Shown here in pieces: positions 16,303-26,888 of a DNA stretch of 64,000 nucleotides (its first letter is position 1; the number at the start of each line of letters is the position of its first letter). The notes beneath the pieces are model-generated. The model did no database searches. It was not told where the DNA came from and was given only the letters and a program-made list of their open reading frames with translations. This DNA comes from CAVVIG01 sp050249955 (lineage in GTDB: Bacteria > Acidobacteriota > Vicinamibacteria > Vicinamibacterales > CAVVIG01). The DNA is taken from NCBI GenBank assembly GCA_050249955.1, contig JBFWPN010000012.1:1-64000 (forward strand). The letters are read 5' to 3'. A program made the translations under genes and the position numbers.

Positions 16303-18076
16303 CGCTGCTCTCGTCGCTCCGCAGCCGCATCTTCCTCGCGAGCGCCATGCTCACGGTGCTGTCGATCGGTGTGGCCACCTACCTGGTCAGTGCGCGCGTG
16401 ACGCGCGAGGCCGAGAACTCGCTCCGCCGCGAGATCGACACCACCGGCACGCTGGTCGCCCAGTTCCGCACCACGCGCACGCAGGGGTTCACGATGCTGG
16501 CGCGCCTGATTGCCGACGCACCGAAGCTGAAGGCGGCCGTGGACACCGACGACCCGCCCACGGTGCAGGACATCGCCGACGACTACCAGTCGCAGCTCGA
16601 CTCGAGCGTCCTGCTCATCACCAACCGGCGCGGCGAGGTGCTCGCCACCGTCGGCCCGACCACGCGGACCGCCGACCGCGTCGCCTCGCAGCCCGCCATC
16701 GCCGCCGCCCTCCAGGGGCACGAGAGCGTGAGCCTGCTCCCGCAGCACGACGGCATCCTCCAGCTGGTCACCGTGCCCTTGACCGTCGGCCTCTCCCAGC
16801 CCGACCTCCTCGGCACGCTCAGCGTCGGCTTCATGCTGGACGACGCCTTCGCGGGCCAGCTGAAGCAGTTGACCGGCAGCGACATCGCCTTCGGTCTCGA
16901 CGGCCAGGTGCTCTCGTCCACGCTCGGCACCGCGGATCGCCGGGCGCTCTCGCCGCTGCTCGCCCACCGGGCCGCCGTCACCGATACACGCCTGCACGGA
17001 GAGGAATTCGCGGTGCTGCCGGTGCCCCTCACGGCCGAGGGCGCCGCGAACGCCACGGCGCCGGTGGCGCTCATCCTGCGCTCGCGCACCGAGCAGCTGC
17101 GGTTCGTGCGCGAGATCCACACGGAACTCACCGTCACGGCGCTGGCCGCCGTGCTCCTGGCCACGCTCCTCAGCTTCACCGTGGCCCGGTCCATCACCCG
17201 CCCGCTCGCGGCCATCACCGGCGTGATGCGGGAGGTGGCTGCCACGGGCGACCTGACCCGCAAGATCGTCCTGCGCCCGAACGATCGCTGGGACGACGAG
17301 GACGCGCAGCTGCTGGCCAGCACCTTCAACACGCTGACCGAGTCGGTGTCGCGGGCACAGCGCGAGGCCTCGCAGCGTGAGCGGCTCTCGTCACTCGGCC
17401 GGCTCTCCACGGTCATCGCGCACGAGATCCGCAACCCGCTGATGATCATCAAGGCCGCCCTTCACACGCTCCGGAGGGGCACGGCCACGCCCGACGACGT
17501 GCGGGAGGTGGCGGCGGATATCGATGGCGAAGTCGGGCGGCTGAACCGGCTGGTCAACGACGTGCTCGACTTCGCGCGCCCCATCCCCTTCGAGCTGGGT
17601 CCGACCGACCTGAACGCGCTGTGCCGCGAATCGACCCAGGCGGCCCAGGCCACGCCGGGCGCCGAGGTATCGCTCGACACCGATCCCGGCGTGGGCACCA
17701 TCGTGACCGATGCCGAGCGCCTGAGGGCCGCACTGGTCAACGTCATCGTGAATGCGCGGCAGGCGGTGGACGGCCAGCAGACACAGCGGGTCGTCGTCAG
17801 GACCCGCCGCGAGGGCGGGACGGTTATGATCAACGTCGCGGACACGGGGGTGGGCATCGACCGGGCCGACCTCCCGCGCGTGTTCGATCCCTACTTCACG
17901 ACCAAGCGGGGCGGCACCGGGCTCGGCCTGCCGCTCACCCGGAACATCGTCGAGGGGCTGGGTGGGTCGATCGTGGCGGCCAGCGAACCTGGGCGTGGCA
18001 CGGAGATCCGCATCTCGCTGCCGGGTGGGCCGGCAGCGGTCGAAACGGGCACGGCCGTCGAGCACCCGCTCAGCTC

Positions 18077-18080
<4 letters not shown>
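16299..18080 (+). CDS. Membrane sensor histidine kinase with periplasmic Cache-like domain
   Basis: 593 residues. TM1 is about 10-31, then a large periplasmic sensor domain of the double-Cache type (about 35-270), TM2 about 276-296, HAMP about 297-350, a HisKA dimerisation helix with phospho-acceptor H375 in IAHEIRNPL, and a HATPase_c domain with NVIVNARQA, DTGVGI and GTGLGLPL boxes. It autophosphorylates and should donate to the NtrC-type regulator encoded next, whose ATG overlaps its stop (18077-18080). The sensor could read the copper proteins or solutes handled by the upstream genes. Confidence 0.93.
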
Positions 18081-19444
<1,364 letters not shown>

Positions 19445-19446
19445 CG

Positions 19447-19824
19447 ATGAACAGGCTTCTTGCGTGTGCCACGGTGGTGTGTGTCGCGTCCGCGTGCGGC
19501 GGGGGCAACTCCGGTGGCGGGACGACGCCGTCGCCGGCTCCGGCCGCCGTCATCACCATCACCAGCGCGGGCGCCAGCCCGCGGACCGTCACGGTGGCGC
19601 GCGGCAGCCAGGTGCAGTTCGTGAACAACGACAGCCGGTCGCACCAGATGAACTCGGATCCGCACCCGGACCACACCGACTGCCCGGAGCTGAACCAGGT
19701 GGGGTTCCTCAGCCCGGGATCGAGCCGCCAGACCGGCAACCTCAACACGGCGCGTACCTGCCGCTTCCACGATCACGACCTGCCCGGCAACACTTCGCTG
19801 CAGGGCGCGATCGTCATCCAGTAG
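19447..19824 (+). CDS. Cupredoxin-domain lipoprotein
   Basis: 125-residue exported protein with a probable lipobox (VASAC at residues 13-17) followed by a Gly/Ser/Pro linker, so it is likely lipid-anchored. The beta sandwich has a cupredoxin pattern: VTVARGSQVQFVNNDSRSHQ gives a first His, and TCRFHDHDLPGN gives Cys-x2-His-x-His. It begins 2 nt after the regulator stop, so it is in the same operon. With the 15622 product this makes two blue-copper-like proteins around one two-component system. Confidence 0.82.
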   Translation: MNRLLACATVVCVASACGGGNSGGGTTPSPAPAAVITITSAGASPRTVTVARGSQVQFVNNDSRSHQMNSDPHPDHTDCPELNQVGFLSPGSSRQTGNLNTARTCRFHDHDLPGNTSLQGAIVIQ

Positions 19825-19855
19825 CCGGGTACCGCGGCGCCGTGGCGTGGCGACG

Positions 19856-22198
19856 TCAGAGCCCGACGTGCATCCGCAGGCGGAAAGTGCGCGGGATGGC
19901 CGGGTGGAAGTGGCGATCGTCGGCGCCAGCCGCGGCCTCGCCGGGCAGACGGGACGTGTAGTAGTAGTCGATGTCGCTTGCGCGTGTGTTCAGCAGGTTC
20001 AGGCCGTCCAGTGAGAAGCGCAGGCGGCTGGACCACCGGAAGCCCAGTTCCGCGTTGAGGAGCGTCGTCGCGCTGGAGCGGACGCTGTCGTCCTCGACAA
20101 GCGGACGCGGACCGAAGTGGCGGAGCCGGAGCGAGCCGGAAACCCGGTGCACGTCCAGCACGGTCACGCCAGCCGCCAGCACCGTGCCGACCGACCCCGG
20201 AATGGCGTTGCCCTCCTCGGCGTCGTCGCGGAAGCGGGCGCGCGACCAGGCCAGGTTCGTGTCCACGACCAGCCAGTTGACCGGCCGGTAGTAGTTGGCG
20301 AACTCGATGCCGCGGCGTCGGCTCGGGCGGCCGGCCTCGGTGGTGCCCGCGTCGCCGATGAAGATCAGTTCAGAGTCGAGGCCGAGCCCCCACAGGGTCA
20401 GGCTCGACTGCAGGTGGGGAATGGCCACGGTGCGCACGCCTATCTCCGCCCCGGTCGCGGGCGCGAGCGGAGTGACGCGGTCGGCCGCCTCGCCGGTCAG
20501 TGGGTCGATCCGGATGGTCGAGCCACGCGCGTCGTTGCTGTGGAAGCCACGCCCGGCGTTCACGTAGAACTCCGTTCCCGTGAACGGCCCGATGACCACC
20601 CCAAGCTTTGGGCTCACGATGCCCGCACGGCTCACGCCGCCATTGGCCGGCTCACTGATCGCGGTGACACCGAAGCGATAGCCATCCAGCCGGAGGCCGA
20701 CGGTGGAACGCAGCCACCGGCTCCACTCGACTGAGGTCTCGCCGAAGGCGCCAACGCTGCCCTGCGCGACATCGTCACGCCGGACCCCGTGCAGGATGGC
20801 ACGCGCGCGCGTGTGGTCCAGCCAGAGCGAGATGCGGTCGCCGCGGGTCTGTACACCGAACACGTGCTGGACGGTCCGGTCGCCCCACTGCGTGATACGC
20901 CGGTTGGTGAGCCGCGCGCCCCCGGCCACGCGGCGATCGGCCTGGCGGAACTGGTCGCCGTTCACCGGGTCGTCGAGGAAGTAGGTGAAGTTCGAAAACA
21001 GCGACAGGCGGTAGCCCAGTCCCCAGGCCGAGAGCTTCCACAGGGAATTACCGGAGGTCCGCTGCCACTCGGCCGCGCCGCTGACCCTGGTCGTGGATCC
21101 GCCGTTCGACGTATCCAGGCTGCCGAAGCGTGACAGTGCCCCCGAGTCGACCGCCCGCCTGGGCACCTGGTCGGTGGAATTCCATCGGGACGTGTAAGCC
21201 ATGCCGGTCAGCGAGAACCCGGACACCGCATCGCCCCGCGTGTAACGGCCGACCAGATTCAGCTTCCGGAAGGCGTCGGGGCGGATCCATGGTCCGTTGC
21301 TGTGCTCGAGTTCGACCGCGCCGAGCGTGCTGGCGTTGCCGCGCGTGACCGACCCCGCGGCAAGCGCGCGGGCGTACCCGAGCTGGCCGCCGGAGAGCTC
21401 CAGCAGGGGCCTCTCGAGGCGGCTGGCGTAGCTGATGTTCGCAGCGCCCGCCGTGGCGAAGTCGCCCTGCTCCGCGAAGTAGGGCCCCTTCGAATACTGC
21501 ACCCCGCTGATCAGCTCGGGGATGAGGAAGTTGAGATCGGTGTAGCCGTGGCCGTGGGCATGCGTGGGCAGGTTCACCGGCACACCCGCAACCGTGGTCG
21601 CGAAGTCGGTGCCGTGGTCCAGGTTGAATCCGCGCAGGTAGTACTGGTTCGCCTTGCCCTCGCCGGCGTGCTGGCTCGCAATCACACCCGGGACCGTCTC
21701 CAGCACCTCCGCAGGCCGCATGATCGGGCGCACCTCGAGCTGGCGGGCCGTGATGGCGCCCTGGCTGGCGGACTGCGCGATGCCCACGAGATTCTCGGCC
21801 GGGTTCGCCGCATCGGCCAGGTTGGTGAACGTGCGCTGTCCGGTCACCGTCACGTCCGCGTTCAGCACGAAGTGCATCACCGCATCGGCGCGGACGCCGC
21901 CGCTCGGGGGCACCACCACCTCCCGGCGCACGGTCCCGAAATTGGGCAGCATGAACGTGAGCTGAGCCCTGCCCGGATGGGCGACCAGCGCGAATCGCCC
22001 GGCGACGTCGGTCGTGGCCGCCTCCTGGACGCCGTCATCGAACCGGGCCCGCACCTCTACGCCGGGGAGGGCGCCGCCGGTCTCGTCGGTCACCGTGCCG
22101 GTCAGTTGTGCGGGCTGTGCGAAGAGCGGTGTGGCCACCGTGGCAACCAGCAACACGGCGATACGGATGCAGCGGGCGAGCGGGCGGACGATGAACAT
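19856..22198 (-). CDS. TonB-dependent outer-membrane receptor
   Basis: 780 residues: signal peptide (to LFAQ), an N-terminal carboxypeptidase-regulatory-like domain (TGTVTDETGGALPGVEV), a plug domain with VNLPTHAHGHGYTDLNFLIP, and a 22-strand-type barrel ending FRLRMHVGL. It imports a scarce ligand using TonB energy. The His-rich HAHGHG segment in the plug and the neighbouring cupredoxin genes hint at a metal, but the ligand is not established. The start at 22198 is chosen because it precedes the signal peptide and lies 8 nt after a -10 box; much longer upstream frames are spurious. Confidence 0.9.
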   Translation of the reverse strand: MFIVRPLARCIRIAVLLVATVATPLFAQPAQLTGTVTDETGGALPGVEVRARFDDGVQEAATTDVAGRFALVAHPGRAQLTFMLPNFGTVRREVVVPPSGGVRADAVMHFVLNADVTVTGQRTFTNLADAANPAENLVGIAQSASQGAITARQLEVRPIMRPAEVLETVPGVIASQHAGEGKANQYYLRGFNLDHGTDFATTVAGVPVNLPTHAHGHGYTDLNFLIPELISGVQYSKGPYFAEQGDFATAGAANISYASRLERPLLELSGGQLGYARALAAGSVTRGNASTLGAVELEHSNGPWIRPDAFRKLNLVGRYTRGDAVSGFSLTGMAYTSRWNSTDQVPRRAVDSGALSRFGSLDTSNGGSTTRVSGAAEWQRTSGNSLWKLSAWGLGYRLSLFSNFTYFLDDPVNGDQFRQADRRVAGGARLTNRRITQWGDRTVQHVFGVQTRGDRISLWLDHTRARAILHGVRRDDVAQGSVGAFGETSVEWSRWLRSTVGLRLDGYRFGVTAISEPANGGVSRAGIVSPKLGVVIGPFTGTEFYVNAGRGFHSNDARGSTIRIDPLTGEAADRVTPLAPATGAEIGVRTVAIPHLQSSLTLWGLGLDSELIFIGDAGTTEAGRPSRRRGIEFANYYRPVNWLVVDTNLAWSRARFRDDAEEGNAIPGSVGTVLAAGVTVLDVHRVSGSLRLRHFGPRPLVEDDSVRSSATTLLNAELGFRWSSRLRFSLDGLNLLNTRASDIDYYYTSRLPGEAAAGADDRHFHPAIPRTFRLRMHVGL

Positions 22199-22206
22199 GC
22201 CCCGAC

Positions 22207-22212
22207 AGTCTA
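22207..22212 (-). promoter_or_regulatory. -10 box 8 nt before the TonB receptor start
   Basis: Minus-strand TAGACT ends 8 nt before the ATG at 22198. It fits the leaderless or near-leaderless pattern seen at several genes of this window. Confidence 0.5.
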
Positions 22213-22331
22213 GGTGGCGGGTGTGTTCCCGCTCGTGCGGCATATTGTCGCGAACGGGCTGCAACCGGTGCGGCGTTTTGACGCAGGGCACCTCCGCTCG
22301 CGGCCGGCTGGCGTTGACCTTACACTGACGT

Positions 22332-23669
22332 GTGCACATCGCTGCCGGCACGCCGCCCTCCGCCGCACGCTCCGGGCAGGAGTCCGCGGTCACTCCGTGG
22401 TACCTGACAGCGACCACCATGGCTGCCGTGCCATGGCTGGCGAGGCTCCGCTGGGCGCGGGCGGCGGTCGATGCGGTGGTGATTGCCACGGCGCTCCTGT
22501 TCCCGCAGCTCGACTTCCCGCTGAGTCACCTGGCACCGATGCTCGCGGTGACGCTCCTCCTGCATGCCATCACCGCCATCCACCTCGCTCGCGGGCTGAC
22601 CCCTCCCGCGTGGATGGCGACGACCGACCTCGCCCTGCAGCCGCTGCTGCTCACCGAGCTGCTCGAGCTGACCGGAGGCCCGTTCAATCCGTTCGCGGTC
22701 ATCTACGTCGTACCGGTGGCACTGGCGGGGCTCACCATCGGCCGGGCGAGCGGCATGTTCGTCGGTGCGGTGAGCGTGGGAGGCTACACGATGCTGGCCT
22801 ACTGGCACCTCACCGAGCAGGTGCCCGGGCACCACCGGCTGAACGACTTCCCCACCCACCTCTTCATGATGTGGCTGTCGGTGGCCCTGATCGCGGAGTT
22901 GGCCGCCTACTTCGTCGCACAGGCCTCCAACGCGCTCTCGCGGCGCGAGGAACAGCTCGAAGCCATGCGGCTGCAGGCGGCGCGGGCCGACCGGCTCGTC
23001 GCGCTGACCACGCTGGCGGCGGGCGCCGCACACGAACTGTCGACACCGCTCGGCACCATCGCGCTCGCCGCCCGCGAACTCGAACGGTCGGCGTCGGACC
23101 GGGGCACCGTCCCGGACCTCGCGGACGATGCGCGGCTGATCCGGACGGAAGTGGACCGGTGCCGCGCGATCCTCGACCAGATGAGTGGACGGGCGGGAGG
23201 CAGCGCCGTCGATGAACCCGAGTGGTTCGCCGCCAGTGCCGTGGAGGACGACCTGCGCGCCCGCGTCACCGACGGCCGCATCTCGCGGCTCCACGTGCAC
23301 GCACCGCAGGGTGTGCAGCTCTTCCTGCCGCGCAATGGGCTCGCGCAGGCGGTCCTGTCGCTCGTCACGAATGCGCTCGACGCAGGGCCGCCTTCATCGC
23401 TCGTCCACGTCCGCATCGAGGCGCACGACCCGTGGCTCACGATCTCCGTCGTCGATGAGGGCCCCGGGATGTCGCCGGAGGAACTGCACCGGGCCGGCGA
23501 GCCATTCTTCACCACGAAGGAGCCCGGGCGAGGTCTCGGGCTCGGCCTGTTCCTCGCGCGCGTCTTCGCGGAGCGGGTCGGCGGCACGCTGCACCTCGAG
23601 TCGGCGCCTGGCACGACCGCCACGCTGCGGCTCCCGCTCCGCGTCGGTACGCCCGAGGCGACGTCATGA
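22332..23669 (+). CDS. regB: RegB/PrrB-like redox sensor histidine kinase
   Basis: 445 residues. N-terminal membrane domain with about six helices contains GGPFNPF at 115-121, which fits the GGxxNPF quinone-binding heptad of RegB. H-box AAHELSTPLGTIA has H234. The only cysteine I find, C277 in EVDRCRAIL, lies 43 residues after the His, close to the spacing of the redox-active Cys265 from His225 in Rhodobacter RegB. HATPase_c follows. RegB senses the quinone pool and oxygen and phosphorylates RegA. GTG start; TACACT at 22321-22326 is a possible -10. It overlaps the regulator gene by 4 nt. Confidence 0.88.
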   Translation: MHIAAGTPPSAARSGQESAVTPWYLTATTMAAVPWLARLRWARAAVDAVVIATALLFPQLDFPLSHLAPMLAVTLLLHAITAIHLARGLTPPAWMATTDLALQPLLLTELLELTGGPFNPFAVIYVVPVALAGLTIGRASGMFVGAVSVGGYTMLAYWHLTEQVPGHHRLNDFPTHLFMMWLSVALIAELAAYFVAQASNALSRREEQLEAMRLQAARADRLVALTTLAAGAAHELSTPLGTIALAARELERSASDRGTVPDLADDARLIRTEVDRCRAILDQMSGRAGGSAVDEPEWFAASAVEDDLRARVTDGRISRLHVHAPQGVQLFLPRNGLAQAVLSLVTNALDAGPPSSLVHVRIEAHDPWLTISVVDEGPGMSPEELHRAGEPFFTTKEPGRGLGLGLFLARVFAERVGGTLHLESAPGTTATLRLPLRVGTPEATS

Positions 23670-24223
23670 GCGACGCGGCCGCCAGCCTCACCGACACCCG
23701 CACCCTCCTCGTCGTCGACGACGACGAGGCCTTTCGGACGCGGCTGGTGCGGGCCCTCGACGCACGCGGCTTCAGCGTGACCGGGGTGGGTCGTTACGAG
23801 GAGGCGATGGCCGCAGCGGAAGGCGACACGCCGGAGCTGGCGCTGGTCGACCTGAAGCTGCCCGGACGGTCCGGTCTCGATGTCGTCCGCGACCTGAAGG
23901 CGCTCGACACCACGACGCGCATCGTGGTGCTCACCGGGTACGGCAGCATCGCCACGGCGGTGCAGGCGGTCAAGCTTGGCGCTCACGCCTACCTCACCAA
24001 GCCGGTGGATGCCGACCAGATTGTGGCGGCGTTCGGGGACCGTGAGCCGGAGGGTGCGGCCCTGCCGGCCGTGCAGCCGCTCGCGCGCGTGGAATGGGAG
24101 CACATCCAGCGGGTGCTGGCCGACTGCGACGGCAACGTGTCGCAGGCGGCGCGGCTGCTCGGCATCCACCGGCGCTCGCTGCAGCGCAAGCTGTCGAAGT
24201 ACCCGGTACCGGAGAGCCGCTGA
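23666..24223 (+). CDS. regA: RegA/PrrA/ActR-like response regulator
   Basis: 185 residues: REC domain with D62 (ALVDLKLPG) and K112, and a Fis-type HTH EHIQRVLADCDGNVSQAARL then LGIHRRSLQRKLSK, which matches the RegA output domain pattern (EHIQRV...CxxNVSxxARxLxxHRRxLQR). The REC-HTH linker is longer than the usual short proline linker and contains LPAVQPLA. ATG overlaps the kinase stop. RegA controls respiration, carbon and nitrogen genes in response to redox state; local targets may be the TonB receptor or the desaturase. Confidence 0.9.
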   Translation: MSDAAASLTDTRTLLVVDDDEAFRTRLVRALDARGFSVTGVGRYEEAMAAAEGDTPELALVDLKLPGRSGLDVVRDLKALDTTTRIVVLTGYGSIATAVQAVKLGAHAYLTKPVDADQIVAAFGDREPEGAALPAVQPLARVEWEHIQRVLADCDGNVSQAARLLGIHRRSLQRKLSKYPVPESR

Positions 24224-24235
24224 CGGCCAGCCGGC

Positions 24236-25030
24236 TCAGGTCGTGACCGTGGACTGACGCTGCCAGGCGAGGCCGAGCGACCGGAGGATGGTGAAGTACA
24301 GGTAGCCCGGATCGATCTCGCCCTTCTTCATCGAGAAGCGGGCGGCGTTCTGCACGTGATGGTGGTTGTTGTGCAGCGCTTCGCCGGCCGTGAGCAGCGA
24401 CCAGGGCGCGCCCGGCAGGTTCGTGGAGGCATCCGGCGTCTCGAAGTTGCGGTAGCCCCAGTAGTGCCCGAGCCCGTTGATCACCCCGGCCGCGAAGAAC
24501 GGGATCCACGCCATTTCCACCAGCCACATCGGGAAGCCCGCCGTGCCGAAGAGCCAGAGGTTCGCCCCCAGCGTCAGGAACGGGCCGGTGATGCTCAGGC
24601 GATCGTAGAAGAACTCCAGGAAGTCGTCAGGCGTCCCCTTGCCGAACTGCTCGATGATCGCCTTGTTGTTCTTGGCGCGGTGATAGAGCGCCGTCCCCAG
24701 GAAGAGCACGCGCCAGATCCCGTAGACGATGGGGCTGTGCGGGTCCTTCTCGGTCTCGACGTAGGCGTGATGGCACCGATGAACCGCCACCCACTCGCGG
24801 GTCGGCATCGCCGTCCGTACCCACAGCCAGAACCGCATCAGGTGCTCGACCGGCCGCGCGAACGAGATGGAACGGTGGGTCTGGCAGCGGTGCAGGTACA
24901 GCGTGACGCAGGTGGTCGTGATGTGGGTGTCGATCAGGGTGATCAGCACGTACGCCCAGGCCGGCAGATCCGGCCAGAGGGCGTGCGCGTTGATCCAGGT
25001 TCCAAGGGCGGCCAGGGAATCAATCGGCAT
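24236..25030 (-). CDS. Membrane fatty acid (acyl-CoA/acyl-lipid) desaturase
   Basis: 264 residues, di-iron membrane desaturase with the three histidine boxes HRCQTHR (HX4H), HRCHH (HxxHH) and HNNHH, and four hydrophobic segments. It introduces a cis double bond, usually delta-9, using O2 and an electron donor such as a ferredoxin or cytochrome b5-type partner. It is convergent with regA (12 nt between the two stops). At 264 residues it is shorter than most stearoyl-CoA desaturases (about 300-380) but all boxes are present. Confidence 0.92.
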   Translation of the reverse strand: MPIDSLAALGTWINAHALWPDLPAWAYVLITLIDTHITTTCVTLYLHRCQTHRSISFARPVEHLMRFWLWVRTAMPTREWVAVHRCHHAYVETEKDPHSPIVYGIWRVLFLGTALYHRAKNNKAIIEQFGKGTPDDFLEFFYDRLSITGPFLTLGANLWLFGTAGFPMWLVEMAWIPFFAAGVINGLGHYWGYRNFETPDASTNLPGAPWSLLTAGEALHNNHHHVQNAARFSMKKGEIDPGYLYFTILRSLGLAWQRQSTVTT

Positions 25031-25262
25031 GGCGACGTGTCAGTTGGTTGTGCAGGTGTCCGCCGCAGACCTCGCGAATCCTGGCCCGGGTCGGATGGGT
25101 GTCGGTATGGTAATCGAGACCGACCATTTTGTACGCCATCGATCTCACCGGCCCCTCGACCATTGCGCCGAGCCGGAGGCCGCCCCCCCCGATGGTGCGC
25201 CCGCGCCGGGTCGGACACCGCGATGGCCGCCCGGGAGGATCAGGACCCTCCGGTGGAACGCG

Positions 25263-26585
25263 CTAGTTGGCCGGGCCGCCTGCGCCTGAAGTGCTGAGCG
25301 AGAGCACGATGCGGGACGAGGCCGGGTCGCCAGCGGTCCAGGCCCTGAGCCAGGCACCGGGCGCCGGAGAGACAATGACCGGATAGGTGCCGACCTCGGG
25401 CGCTGCGGTGCGCCGGACGAACCGCACGCGGCCCGAGGCGTCCCTGGTGCCCAGCGCCATCGCGAGGGTCCTGGTCCCCGACCCCGACTCGTCCCAGGTG
25501 ACGGCGAGCGTGCCCTTGCCGTCGAGGGCGAGCTGCGGATGATTGGCCATGCCCTGGCTCGGGATGCGCTCACGCGGCGTGAACGTGCGGCCGTCACTCG
25601 TGGAGGCGTGGAACAGGGCCTTCACCGGTCGGCCGCCTTCGGTCACGACCGAGGGCCACACCACGTGCACGGTGCCCTGCCCGTCCACCACCATGGACGG
25701 CCCATCGTCGGGGCATCCTTCGAGCTGCCATTTGTCCTCGCTGACGCGTACCGGGGCGGCAAAGGTCCGCCCGCCATCGCGCGACACGGTGAAGGCGATG
25801 TCGCGCATGTTGTTCGGGTACACGTGCCGCCACGCGAGATAGAGGCTGTTCGACGGCCCCGACGCGATGCCGGTCTTGCAGCAGTAGCAGACACCCCCCG
25901 TCACGCCACGCGCCGGCAGGGCGCCGTCGAGCGATGCCACGTAGAGCTGCGAGAGCTGGGCCATGGCCACGCCGTCCTTCTGGGCACCCGCCGCCGGCAT
26001 GGCTCCGTCGCCGTGATGCTGGTGCTCGCCGGCCATCTTCTGCTGCTGTGGCTGGGCCAGGTTGCGGTGATCGAGCCAGACGCTCACGAAACGACCGTCG
26101 GGGCCGACGCCAAGGCCTTCCCATCCGCGGTTGCCGGCCGCGTCACTGCCGGGCACGGTGGCGGACCTGGAGAAGCTCCGCCCACCGTCGGTTGACGTGG
26201 CGCTGAGCAGCTTCGTGCCTGTCGCCCCCTTCGTGGTCCAGACGACGGCGATCTCCGGCAGGGCGCCGGAACGTGACTTCAGCGCGACCCGCGGCGGCTG
26301 CTCGCCGTTGACGCGTGCATCGCCGGGCGTGGAGTTGACGCGGACCGGCGCGGCAAACGTCCGCCCGCCATCACGGCTCGTCGCGGCGAAGATGTCGGTG
26401 TCTCCACCGGCCGCGGATGCGGCCCACGACGCGGCCACGAACGGGCCGCTCGCTGCCAGGGAGACGTGGGCATTGGCACGGCCCGGCACCGCGAGCGTGG
26501 CGGTGGCCGGTACGGCCTGCCCCATCAACGAGACCGCGCACGCCAGCGCAACCGCTGCAGCCCCCACCCAAGTCCACACACGCAT
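25263..26585 (-). CDS. Secreted Asp-box beta-propeller (sialidase-like fold)
   Basis: 440-residue exported protein (signal peptide ending LMGQ). Several Asp-boxes are seen: SRDGGRTFAAPVRV occurs twice exactly, plus STDGGRSFSR and STSDGRTFTP, marking a six-bladed sialidase/BNR propeller. No convincing catalytic Arg triad or RIP motif was identified, so true sialidase activity is doubtful. The cysteine pair CYCC near the middle is unusual. The start at 26585 has GGAGG upstream and begins the signal peptide; a longer frame to 26855 is less likely. Role unknown, likely extracytoplasmic binding. Confidence 0.75.
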   Translation of the reverse strand: MRVWTWVGAAAVALACAVSLMGQAVPATATLAVPGRANAHVSLAASGPFVAASWAASAAGGDTDIFAATSRDGGRTFAAPVRVNSTPGDARVNGEQPPRVALKSRSGALPEIAVVWTTKGATGTKLLSATSTDGGRSFSRSATVPGSDAAGNRGWEGLGVGPDGRFVSVWLDHRNLAQPQQQKMAGEHQHHGDGAMPAAGAQKDGVAMAQLSQLYVASLDGALPARGVTGGVCYCCKTGIASGPSNSLYLAWRHVYPNNMRDIAFTVSRDGGRTFAAPVRVSEDKWQLEGCPDDGPSMVVDGQGTVHVVWPSVVTEGGRPVKALFHASTSDGRTFTPRERIPSQGMANHPQLALDGKGTLAVTWDESGSGTRTLAMALGTRDASGRVRFVRRTAAPEVGTYPVIVSPAPGAWLRAWTAGDPASSRIVLSLSTSGAGGPAN

Positions 26586-26703
26586 GTGCACGCCTCCAGA
26601 AGCGATCCGATCGGACGTTAACACAGGGAAATCCGCCTTGACAGGCCGCTGCAGTGAGCACGACACTGGGAATTGGCCGTGCCGTGCACGGCCGTCACGG
26701 GGT
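26586..26703 (+). other. Divergent intergenic region upstream of the magnesium riboswitch
   Basis: Contains TTGACA at 26638-26643 and the inverted repeat GCCGTGC/GCACGGC around 26680. The magnesium operon promoter is expected here, but no clear -10 partner was found. No gene. Confidence 0.35.
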
Positions 26704-26831
26704 CCTCGGTAGGCGAGGCTCCCGCGCCACACACAGGCCACTGCCCGCGCGATCTCGAGAGAGGTAGCCAGAGGGATCCTTACGGGGCGCGGTGCTGAAG
26801 CTCGAGCGAGTGGGGCTGAGCACGCTCGCTT
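26704..26831 (+). ncRNA. M-box (ykoK) magnesium riboswitch with adjacent terminator hairpin
   Basis: Hallmark M-box words appear in order: GGTAGGCGAGGCTCC (26708-26722), ACACAGGCCACTGCCC (26731-26746), a CTC-GAGA-GAG GNRA hairpin followed by GTAGCCAGAGGG where family members have GTCnAAAGAC then GCCAATGGG, and GGTGCTGAAGCTC (26791-26803), close to the usual GTGCTAAAGCTC. Directly after, AGCGAG (26805-26810) and CTCGCT (26825-26830) form a stem followed by TTT. CGAG at 26803-26806 can pair with CTCG at 26705-26708 as P1, overlapping the left terminator arm. M-boxes shut off Mg transporter genes when Mg2+ is high. Confidence 0.83.
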
Positions 26832-26888
26832 TCCCTCCCTGCACGGGTTCTCCACGCAGTCAGCACCGTCTCGTCAGGAAGTCGTCCC

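Noticed and set aside
25263..26585. True sialidase
   Set aside because: Asp-boxes define the propeller fold but not catalysis; no Arg triad or RIP motif could be identified.
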